DNA of 33,810 nt from CAYSUS01 sp964434165. Its GTDB lineage: Bacteria > Planctomycetota > Planctomycetia > Pirellulales > Thermoguttaceae. The position numbers were made by a program, and so were the translations under genes. Shown one piece after another: positions 8,543 to 14,944 of the stretch. The first letter of the stretch is position 1, and each line of letters starts with the position of its first letter. A model generated the notes under the pieces. The model had not been told where the DNA came from and did no database searches. It worked only from the letters and a program-made list of their open reading frames with translations. The DNA lies in contig CAYSUS010000079.1 in NCBI GenBank assembly GCA_964434165.1, positions 1 to 33,810 on the forward strand, given 5' to 3'.

Positions 8543-9174
8543 GGTGCCGTCCGCGATCCTGGGAGGGAGAAGAGTCCTGATCCCTCTTCCCGGAATCACG
8601 CAAGGCGATGCAGAAGGAAGCGCACGGGCCGACCCTCGGACGGGCCCGACGATGCCGTGTTCTGGGGAGCGGCTGGCAATCGATCGAGATTCGATTGGCG
8701 GGCGCGGGAGTCTTGGCTGGTCGGCGGCCGGGAGTTGCGACTTATCCGGCGCTGGACAAACGGGAGTTTTCAGTTCCATTTGCGCGGGCACGGAGCGATC
8801 CCTTCCCGATCGCCGGACGGTTGGGCAATCAGGTTTCCCCCCTCTGCTTCGCCCCTTCCCCAAGGTGGGCGTCATTTTGCCTCGACCCGGGCCTTGGATT
8901 ACAAGTAGTTTTACACAAAGACGTTATCGATTATCCACCTCCCGACTCGTGTTGGTCGCATCCTGCTCCGCGTGGTCTTGAGGTCCTTTGGTGCATGGCC
9001 GGAGAAAATTGTTAAGTCATTGCTAGGGCGCCACTTCCGCTAGACTTTGGGAGGCGGGACACCCGTTTGCAAATTGACTTGCGGGCCGATACCGACTACA
9101 ACACGGATGTCATCGAGAGGGCCGACGCCAGCCGGGTCGGCCGCGGTCGCGTGCCTGGGAACGGGGGATTCGGC
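8543..9174. other. 632-base intergenic region before the ubiquitin-like locus
   Basis: I see no convincing gene here; the short open frames lack ribosome sites and recognisable protein sequence. The part from about 8890 to 9070 is visibly richer in A and T than its surroundings. It carries two nine-base strings resembling DnaA boxes: ttttacaca (8909-8917) and ttatccacc (8931-8939), each one base from the classical consensus. A weak promoter-like pair is listed separately. The composition change marks the boundary between housekeeping-type genes and the accessory system. Confidence 0.5.
9020..9046 (+). promoter_or_regulatory. Possible weak sigma-70-type promoter
   Basis: TTGCTA (9020-9025) and TAGACT (9041-9046) are 15 bases apart, shorter than the usual 16-18, in the AT-richer stretch ahead of the 9175 gene. 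It is the only plausible promoter I see for the start of the locus, and it is weak. Confidence 0.22.
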
Positions 9175-9654
9175 ATGAGCGTCCAGGACCATCTCACCGA
9201 TCGCGAGGCGCGCTTCAAGACCTTCTTCGTCAACGCCAACCGCGTGCTCACCGACTGGGGAGTCGCGGCGGACGGTCGTCGAGGCGAGGTCGTCGCGACG
9301 CTTCACCACTCCTACGTGGCCAAGGTAAGCCTCCACGTCGAGTGCTCTGGCCTGCACATTGTGGGCGACACGCCCCAGGCTCCTTCCCCACCGGACGCCG
9401 CGCCGGGGGACTTCACGTTGGAGCCCCTCCTGGTAGCGCTCGCCCGTTGCGCGGCCGCGTGTCTCCACGACTCGCGCATGCTGTTTGGCGAGCTGAGGCT
9501 GCCGTTTTCGAACGGTCCCGCCAAGAAGTGCCTGCTAAGCTTCCGGCTCAGAGACGATGAAGCGGAGCATGCAGGTGCCATCCTCTTCAAGGAGAATCCC
9601 CCGGACGACGGCTCGCCGCCTGCCAGCGGCCGTCCCCCGCGGACGCCGAAGTAG
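9175..9654 (+). CDS. Unknown 159-residue protein preceding the ubiquitin-like operon
   Basis: I do not recognise this family. With the ATG at 9175 (GGGGGA eight bases upstream) the product is 159 residues; in-frame TTG (9067) and GTG (9151) starts would lengthen it with sequence that does not look conserved. It has no signal peptide or membrane helix. The N-terminal half is a helix followed by strand-like stretches (GEVVATLHHSYVAKVSLHVEC), the middle is an Ala/Leu-rich helix (LEPLLVALARCAAACLH), and after a further strand (KCLLSFRLRDDEA) the end is a Pro-rich, probably disordered tail. It is on the same strand as the E1/E2 operon, 155 bases upstream, and may belong to it. A TTGACA string (9665-9670) in that gap has no good -10 partner. 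Confidence 0.55.
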   Translation: MSVQDHLTDREARFKTFFVNANRVLTDWGVAADGRRGEVVATLHHSYVAKVSLHVECSGLHIVGDTPQAPSPPDAAPGDFTLEPLLVALARCAAACLHDSRMLFGELRLPFSNGPAKKCLLSFRLRDDEAEHAGAILFKENPPDDGSPPASGRPPRTPK

Positions 9655-9809
9655 GCGGCGCCCGTTGACAATTTGAGCTTCCCGCTTCGGACGGTGCCAG
9701 GCTACGGCGAGGCCGAGGTGTGGTTTGCGAACAACCGCAATCCGCGCCCCGGCCTTTTTCTGTGCGCCGACCCGGAAAACAACCCTCGCTCGACCTGCGG
9801 AGAACGACC

Positions 9810-10505
9810 ATGCCATCGGTTGCAGAGCCTTCCGGCCCCAGGGCATCCAAGGCGCTCGGCCCTGCCAAGCGCCGCGTGGGCGGGCCCGCGGCGTCGGCCG
9901 ACGGCCTCGCCTGCGGCCTCGCCCTGGTGGAAGAAGACGGCGCCCCACCCGCATCCCAACGCAGCCGCAGCGCTTCGCGGCCGCGCACGCAGCGCTACTA
10001 CGAGGTTCCTTGCGACGGCCCGTGCAGCTTGATTCCCGGCGAGGACGGGCGCCTGCAGATCGACGCGGGACCGCCGGCTTCGCCCGACCGCCTCGCCGAG
10101 CTGGAGACGATCCACGTGGACCGCCAGGCGTACCTCGTGGTCCACCCGCGCGGCGCGGCGCTCGCGGTCAACGGCGCGCCCGCCCCGCGCGTGGCCGTGG
10201 TGCGTCCGGGCGACGAGATCCGGCTGGGCCCGGAGCGCCGCATGCTCGTCTCGCTGCGGAGCCGGCCCTACCTGGGGCCCGCCGCCGCCGAGCATGCGGG
10301 ATTGAAGTGCGTCTTCTGCCGCACCCCGGTGCGCGAGCGGGCGCCGATCTTCGTGTGCGCGCGATGTCGGGCGCCCATGCATTGCGAGGACGACGACCGG
10401 CCGGCCGACGAGCGGCTCCAGTGCGCCGCGGCGGTCACGCGCTGCCCGCGTTGCGACACGCCCGTGGTCCTCAGTCGCGAGGAGCAGTTCAGCCATGTCT
10501 GGTAG
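9810..10505 (+). CDS. FHA-like plus RING-like zinc finger protein, candidate E3
   Basis: The 231-residue protein starts at ATG 9810 behind GGAGA. Residues ~1-65 are low-complexity. Residues ~95-160 look like a forkhead-associated (FHA) beta-sandwich, with the late motifs VNGAPAPRV and RPGDEIRLG, although the phosphopeptide-binding Arg/Ser positions are not obvious. Residues 167-215 hold eight or nine potential zinc ligands: C167xxC170, C183xxC186, H191/C192, C205 and C212xxC215. That spacing fits a binuclear prokaryotic RING-family or related treble-clef finger. The gene overlaps the E1 gene by 11 bases and heads an E1-E2-Ubl-JAMM operon, so an E3 (substrate-selection) role is the natural inference. 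A simple tandem zinc ribbon is the main alternative. Confidence 0.72.
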   Translation: MPSVAEPSGPRASKALGPAKRRVGGPAASADGLACGLALVEEDGAPPASQRSRSASRPRTQRYYEVPCDGPCSLIPGEDGRLQIDAGPPASPDRLAELETIHVDRQAYLVVHPRGAALAVNGAPAPRVAVVRPGDEIRLGPERRMLVSLRSRPYLGPAAAEHAGLKCVFCRTPVRERAPIFVCARCRAPMHCEDDDRPADERLQCAAAVTRCPRCDTPVVLSREEQFSHVW

Positions 10506-11847
10506 TCCGTCACGATCCGTGGGCTTCGAGCCCGACGGCGGCTTCCGAGCGATCCGGACGCCGCGGCATCGGAACGCGGCCGGCGAGGGCCGACCGCGCC
10601 GCACGCGCCTGCCGGCCTTCCTCGGCATGACCGGCGACGCCGGGGCGGCCCTGTCGAACCTGCGCGTGCTCGTGGTCGGCCTGGGCTCCATCGGCCACCT
10701 GATCGCGCTGCACCTCGCCCGGCTGCACGTCGCCGCGCTGCGCCTGGTCGATCCGGCCGTGTACAAGCCGGCCAGCCTCGAGACCCACGCCGCGCTCCCG
10801 CCCTCGGCGGTCGGCAGGCCCAAGGCCCTCTGGTGCGGCCGCATGGCGAAGGCCGTCAGCCCCGGCACCGACGTGGCGGTCTTCGCGGGGCGCGTCCAGG
10901 ACCTACCGCTTGCCGCGCTGGAGGGAATCGACGTCGTCTCGATGGCCACCGACAACCTCCAAGCCGAAGTGCACACGGCGCAGCGGTGCATCCGGCACCG
11001 CGTTCCGCTCGTGCAGGCGGCCGTGGCCGGGGAAATGCTCATCTCCCAGACGCGCGTGTGGGCCAGCCGCGACGGCTCGGGGCCCTGCCCCGCCTGCGAG
11101 TTCCAGGACGGCGCCGAGTGGAGCGACGCGGCCCAGACGACGCTCTACCGCTGCACGGGCGAGGGGCAGGCACAGCGGATCGAGACGGCGCCGGCGCCCA
11201 CGATGTCGGTCTCGTCGCTCTGCGGGCTGGCGGCCGGCCTGGCGACGACCGTCGTGCTGCGCCGGGCGCTCGGCCTCGGCCCCTCGCTCGACGACACCGT
11301 CACTGAATGGTGCGGATACACTATGACCGCCGTGACCTCTCCGCTCCGCCGCAGTCCGCACTGTCGTCTCGATCACTCGGCGTGGGACACGGTGCGCCTC
11401 GCCCGCCCGATCGCCGAGCACTCGCTGCGCGAGCTGGCGGTTTCGGCGCTCGGCCCGGGGCCGCTGCCCGACGATCTGGCCTTCACGGTCGGCGACGACC
11501 TCGTGCTGGTCGCCCTGGTCCGCTGCTGCGGCTGGCCGCAGCCGGTCGCGCGCTTCGCCCGAATCGACCAGGCCGTGGCTTCGTGCCCGCGTTGCGGCAA
11601 GCGGCTCCTGCCGCAGACGTTCGACGCCCACCGCGAGGTTCCGGCCGACGTGCTGGGGCCTCTCATCGACCGGCCCCTCGCGCAGCTCGGCGCATCCCGC
11701 GCGCGGGCCGCGGTGGTTCATGGGGCCGGGCGGTCCTTCCTTTGCCTGCACGCGCGCCGCGCGGCGCGGGCGCCATCCCCTGACACGGCCCAGGCCGCGG
11801 CGGGCCTCTCTTCCCTCAACGACCCGAAGAAAGGCGGTCCCCTATGA
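10495..11847 (+). CDS. ThiF/MoeB-type E1-like ubiquitin-activating enzyme
   Basis: E1-like enzymes adenylate the C-terminal glycine of a ubiquitin-like protein and hand it to a cysteine. This 450-residue protein has the nucleotide-binding loop GLGSIG at 62-67, the VDPAVYKPASLETH segment, VGRPKA, and the acidic/Asn pair at D153-N154 (SMATDN). Two CxxC pairs, C198/C201 (CPAC) and C364/C367 (CPRC), match the structural zinc site of MoeB-type proteins. Cys220 in LYRCTG is my candidate catalytic cysteine. The first ~50 residues and the C-terminal ~60 look disordered. It overlaps the RING-like gene upstream and shares an ATGA with the E2 gene downstream, so the three are translationally coupled. 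Confidence 0.9.
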   Translation: MSGSPSRSVGFEPDGGFRAIRTPRHRNAAGEGRPRRTRLPAFLGMTGDAGAALSNLRVLVVGLGSIGHLIALHLARLHVAALRLVDPAVYKPASLETHAALPPSAVGRPKALWCGRMAKAVSPGTDVAVFAGRVQDLPLAALEGIDVVSMATDNLQAEVHTAQRCIRHRVPLVQAAVAGEMLISQTRVWASRDGSGPCPACEFQDGAEWSDAAQTTLYRCTGEGQAQRIETAPAPTMSVSSLCGLAAGLATTVVLRRALGLGPSLDDTVTEWCGYTMTAVTSPLRRSPHCRLDHSAWDTVRLARPIAEHSLRELAVSALGPGPLPDDLAFTVGDDLVLVALVRCCGWPQPVARFARIDQAVASCPRCGKRLLPQTFDAHREVPADVLGPLIDRPLAQLGASRARAAVVHGAGRSFLCLHARRAARAPSPDTAQAAAGLSSLNDPKKGGPL

Positions 11848-12488
11848 CGCTCAAAGACATCCCCCCCGCCCAAAGCGCCAGCGGCGAGCTGGACCAGATG
11901 GAGCTCACTCCCCGCCATCAGCGGACGCTCGCCGCGGCCATGGGATCGGCCGGCGGCGACGGGGCATGGAAGGCCCGCAAGCAGGTGGAGGCGGAAGAGC
12001 TGCTCCTCCTCTGCCAGAGGACGAGCCGCCTGGAGGTCCGCCAGCTTGATCTCCGTCAGCGGCTGCGCGTGATCCTGGCGATGAAGGTCCCCGTGCCCTG
12101 CGGGCCGACCGCCGACGGCGACGTCACGATCGAGGACCACGCGCTGGTCGCCATCACCTACCCGCGCGAGGCGCTTTTCACGCGATTGCCGGGCCTCGGG
12201 CCGGTGCAGGTGCTTGAGCCCCACCCGGTCTTCCACCCCAACGTGGGGACCGTGGGTCAGCCGCTGTGCCTGGGCGACTTCCTCCCCGTGGGAATTCCCC
12301 TCATCGAGATCGTGCACCTGACCTACGGCGGGCTGAGCATGCAGACGGTGACGCTGGACGAGCGGGATCCGGCCGGCATCGCCAACCTGGAGGCGACCAG
12401 GTGGTGGCAAAACGCCATGCACCGTATCCCGCTGACGCGGTCGCCCCTGCTTGACCGGATTCGAGCCCCGCAGGAGCCCAGCTCATGA
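11844..12488 (+). CDS. E2-like ubiquitin-conjugating enzyme (UBC fold)
   Basis: E2 enzymes accept the activated modifier from E1 on a cysteine and transfer it to the target. The 214-residue product has a helical N-terminal region (~20-70) followed by a UBC-like core. The diagnostic features are HPN at residues 131-133 in PVFHPNVG and, nine residues later, Cys142 in PLCLGDF. This is the same spacing and context as in eukaryotic E2s (HPN, then the active Cys followed by Leu). The segment VGIPLIEIVHLTYGGLSMQ matches the post-Cys helix. The end (RWWQNAMHRIP) resembles the C-terminal helix. The ATGA junctions on both sides place it firmly between E1 and the next gene. Confidence 0.87.
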   Translation: MTLKDIPPAQSASGELDQMELTPRHQRTLAAAMGSAGGDGAWKARKQVEAEELLLLCQRTSRLEVRQLDLRQRLRVILAMKVPVPCGPTADGDVTIEDHALVAITYPREALFTRLPGLGPVQVLEPHPVFHPNVGTVGQPLCLGDFLPVGIPLIEIVHLTYGGLSMQTVTLDERDPAGIANLEATRWWQNAMHRIPLTRSPLLDRIRAPQEPSS

Positions 12489-13303
12489 CCACCCCACGGC
12501 ATCGTGTGGCATGCGAGGCGGCCCTCAACCGTCTCGGCTACCGGCGCTCGGGCCGCGGCGCCTGGCATCGCGGCCGCGAGATCGCGCTGCGCGTGGAGCG
12601 CCACTGGCTGACGGCCGTGCGTCCGGCCGCGGCGCCGGTCGATCTGCTGACCGGCCACCGGGGCAGGCCCGGGCTGTGGAAGCTCGTGCCGCACGGGAAC
12701 GGGGCGCGCTGGGAGTTGCACCTGCCGCTTGATGCGATTACCCATGCGGGCGAATCGGAAGCCTGGGACTACGACGGGGAGAACGACCTGGCCGAGGCGC
12801 TGGAGTCGTGCCTGGGGTGGATCGAGGCCGCCGCGCGCGACGACCTCCCGGCCGGATGGCAGCCCCCCGCGCGCGCGACCGTCGAGTCGTGGCTCGACGG
12901 CGGATGGACCGTCGCGGCTCCGCCACGCGTCTTGCAGGCCGAGCTGGCCTGCGAGCCCGACCGCCTGGCGCTGCGAATCCCGTTGGCGGCGCACCGGAGC
13001 ATGGAGATGTCGTCGGCCCGCGGCGCCTGGCTTCGCGAGGTGCTGCTGGACGCGCAGCAGCGGACGCGCCTGGCGCGGCTGGCGATGGACCGCGGGGCCG
13101 GTGCGAAGACCGTCGTGGCCGAAACCGACCTGTCGGGCGTGCCCTCGGCCGCCGCAGAGCGTGTTTTTGGGGCCTGCCTGGAGAGTCTGCGTCGGACCTC
13201 CGCGTGGCTGGCCCGATCCGTCGGTTTCCTCGCCGACGCGCGCGTCGCGTGCCGGCTGTGGGAGACCGGCCCAGCGCGGCCACGAGCCGCAGAAAGGAGC
13301 TGA
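12485..13303 (+). CDS. Unknown 272-residue protein between E2 and Ubl genes
   Basis: I do not recognise a named family. The start codon overlaps the E2 stop (ATGA), so translation is coupled. There appear to be two alpha/beta halves. Residues ~1-120 begin with a helix and strands (CEAALNRLGYRR, ALRVERHWLTAV) and end in an acidic helix (NDLAEALESCLGWIE). Residues ~140-265 start with strands (LQAELACEPDRLALRIPL) and continue with AWLREVLLDAQQRTRLARLAM, VVAETDLSG and an amphipathic helix before LARSVGFLADA. The second half loosely recalls the CesT/YbjN chaperone-like fold, but that is only an impression. There are no cysteine clusters, membrane helices or catalytic motifs. Its fixed place between E2 and modifier suggests a specific adaptor or chaperone of the conjugation step. 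Confidence 0.6.
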   Translation: MTTPRHRVACEAALNRLGYRRSGRGAWHRGREIALRVERHWLTAVRPAAAPVDLLTGHRGRPGLWKLVPHGNGARWELHLPLDAITHAGESEAWDYDGENDLAEALESCLGWIEAAARDDLPAGWQPPARATVESWLDGGWTVAAPPRVLQAELACEPDRLALRIPLAAHRSMEMSSARGAWLREVLLDAQQRTRLARLAMDRGAGAKTVVAETDLSGVPSAAAERVFGACLESLRRTSAWLARSVGFLADARVACRLWETGPARPRAAERS

Positions 13304-13307
13304 TCGC

Positions 13308-13604
13308 GTGAGCGACCGCAGTTCGCCGGTGCTGGACGCTCCAGTCCAGGACCCCGGCACCATCAGCTTCGAGGCGACGGACGTCACCGGCACGTATCGC
13401 GTGCTGGCCGAGGACGTCCAGCGCTCCCTTCCCGCCGGGGACGTCGCGCGGATGCTCGCAGAGCACATGCAACTCCCGGAGAACCTCCCCTGGGGGTTGC
13501 GTGACGCGAAGACGAGCGGGTTCCTCGACCCCGCCGCCGACATCGGATCGCAGATCGATCCGGGAACCAGCGTCACGGTGACGCCCCGCGCGCACCTCGG
13601 GTAG
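13308..13604 (+). CDS. Ubiquitin-like beta-grasp protein 1, C-terminus Leu-Gly
   Basis: The product is 98 residues from a GTG at 13308, with AAAGGAG eight bases upstream. The first ~17 residues look flexible. The rest has the order expected of ubiquitin: strand TISFEATD, strand TYRVLAED, a helix from about 44 to 58 (AGDVARMLAEHMQLP), the short segment WGLRDAKTSGFLD, and a last strand TSVTVTP ending ...AHLG. The protein therefore stops at a single C-terminal glycine, ready for adenylation without trimming. It follows E1, E2 and the unknown gene and precedes a JAMM protease, so it is very likely the modifier of module 1. A YukD-like non-conjugated role is the alternative. Confidence 0.78.
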   Translation: MSDRSSPVLDAPVQDPGTISFEATDVTGTYRVLAEDVQRSLPAGDVARMLAEHMQLPENLPWGLRDAKTSGFLDPAADIGSQIDPGTSVTVTPRAHLG

Positions 13605-13628
13605 TTCCACACTACCACGGCCGACCAA

Positions 13629-13657
13629 GGCGGAGGGCGGCTCCGGCCGCCCCCGCC
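13629..13657 (+). terminator. Strong GC hairpin after the Ubl1 gene
   Basis: GGCGG (13629-13633), a bulged A, GGGCGG (13635-13640), loop ctccgg, then CCGCCC and CCGCC (13647-13657) give an 11-bp stem. It begins 24 bases after the Ubl1 stop and is not followed by a T-run. It may act as a partial terminator or protect the 3' end of the upstream transcript, allowing more Ubl than protease. Confidence 0.45.
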
Positions 13658-13721
13658 GCCCTCTCTGCATGCTGCGATGGAACCGACCGCCCCCGCAACC
13701 GACGCCCGGAGAACGAGAACC

Positions 13722-14855
13722 ATGCCCCATCTCCCGGCCCCGGCGAACGTCCAGTCAGCGCCGCCCCGATTGCTGAGGCCCCGCGACCTGACCGTGGTCA
13801 TGCGCCGCGACGAGGACGGCCCGGAAATCGGACGCGAGCGCGTTGCGGACGCCGACGTGTCGGAGGTCTTCGCCCAGCTTTGGTGCGACGCGTGGCTCCG
13901 CCGCGGCGCGCCGGGCACGGCCCTGGAGGACCTCGAGCTGAGTATCGTGCCGTCCGCGACCGGCAGCGGCGGACGCTGCATGGAGTTCCAGTTTCACGCC
14001 CGCGACCGCCGGGGGCGCTCGGCCGCCTCGCGCGAGGACCTCACGGTGTTCGAGGAGGCCGCGGCCCGCGGGTCGCAGCGCCTGGTGGCCGACGGCGCGC
14101 TGAAGGCCGGCGACGCGTACTACTTCGAAGTCGTGGTGGACGTCGCGCGCCAGGCTCCGCGCGGAGCCGCGATGCGCCTGACCGCCCGCAATCGGGCGCT
14201 GGCCGTGGCGTCGCTGCCGCACAGGGAGCTTCTGGACCACAGCCGCGCGGTGGGCGAGGTGGACGCCGGCTGGATGCCGGTCGCGGTCAGCCAGTCCGCG
14301 CTGGCCGCGGCGGAGCGCCACTCGCGTGCCGGGACGAAGTCGCGCCCTCCGATCGAGACCGGGTGCGTGCTCGTGGGTCCGCTCGTCTCCTGCCCGGAGA
14401 CCGGGGAGCTGGCGGCCGTGGTCTGCGACGCGCTGGAATTGAAGGCCGCCGAGGGCACGTCCTTCTCGCTGGCCTATAGCGCGGAGACGTGGCAGCGCAT
14501 TCAGACCGTGGTCCGCGCGCGCCAGGCGGCGTCCGCCACGCGGGGCCACCGGCTGTTGGGCCAGGCGCACGGCCACAACTTCCGTCCCAGCCTGAAGCAG
14601 GGCGAAGGCGAGGACGCCTGCGCGATCTGCCCCAAGCAGGCGCAGTGCCGCTTGACGAGCGTGTTCATCTCGCGGGACGACCTGCGATGGTCGAAGGCCG
14701 TGTTCGCGCGGCAGCCCTGGCAGTTGGCCATGATCTTCGGCCTTTCGGCCCGGGGCGAGCCGGTCCAGGCCCTGTACGGCCTGCGCGGCAACCGCCTCGT
14801 GGAACGAGGGTACTACGTGATTCCCGATCTTCAGGAGGACCGATTCGCGTCGTAA
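13722..14855 (+). CDS. JAMM/JAB metalloprotease with cysteine-rich insert, candidate deubiquitinase
   Basis: The 377-residue protein (ATG 13722, GGAGA upstream; the earlier ATG at 13677 has no ribosome site) has an N-terminal domain of ~190 residues that I do not recognise, then a JAB/MPN domain. The metal ligands can be assigned as Glu212 (IETGCVLVG), His283 and His285 (GQAHGHNF), and Ser317 with Asp320 (ISRDD). Normally HxH and SxxD are seven residues apart; here 31 residues intervene and include C300xxC303x5C309, perhaps an extra zinc site. After it come WQLAMIFGLSARGEP and typical C-terminal strands. JAMM enzymes cut isopeptide or peptide bonds after a Ubl C-terminal glycine. It sits next to Ubl1. 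Confidence 0.8.
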   Translation: MPHLPAPANVQSAPPRLLRPRDLTVVMRRDEDGPEIGRERVADADVSEVFAQLWCDAWLRRGAPGTALEDLELSIVPSATGSGGRCMEFQFHARDRRGRSAASREDLTVFEEAAARGSQRLVADGALKAGDAYYFEVVVDVARQAPRGAAMRLTARNRALAVASLPHRELLDHSRAVGEVDAGWMPVAVSQSALAAAERHSRAGTKSRPPIETGCVLVGPLVSCPETGELAAVVCDALELKAAEGTSFSLAYSAETWQRIQTVVRARQAASATRGHRLLGQAHGHNFRPSLKQGEGEDACAICPKQAQCRLTSVFISRDDLRWSKAVFARQPWQLAMIFGLSARGEPVQALYGLRGNRLVERGYYVIPDLQEDRFAS

Positions 14856-14860
14856 CGCTC

Positions 14861-14894
14861 AGGCTTCCGAAGGCTTGAAGACTTCGGAAGTCCT
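14861..14894. repeat. Two-arm palindromic repeat between modules 1 and 2
   Basis: The arms contain cttccgaag (14864-14872) and cttcggaag (14882-14890), with imperfect pairing outside the cores. It lies five bases after the JAMM gene stop and 50 bases before the AAA+ gene start, separating the two halves of the ubiquitin-like locus, possibly as a terminator or RNA-processing site. Confidence 0.78.
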
Positions 14895-14944
14895 GAGGAA
14901 CGGATGTGCACGCCCGACTTCGTCCCTTGGAAAGGAGGGGGCAA

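Noticed and set aside
8608..9015. Short open frames in the intergenic region
   Set aside because: Three overlapping frames of 83-145 codons compete on the same strand, none has a ribosome site or recognisable protein sequence.
9067..9174. TTG start giving a longer version of the small unknown protein
   Set aside because: There is no ribosome site in front of it, and the ATG at 9175 has GGGGGA at good spacing; the added residues look like translated leader sequence.
9665..9706. A sigma-70 promoter starting at the perfect TTGACA (9665-9670)
   Set aside because: At 16-18 bases downstream there is no AT-containing -10 element; the sequence there is GC-rich, so the match is probably chance.
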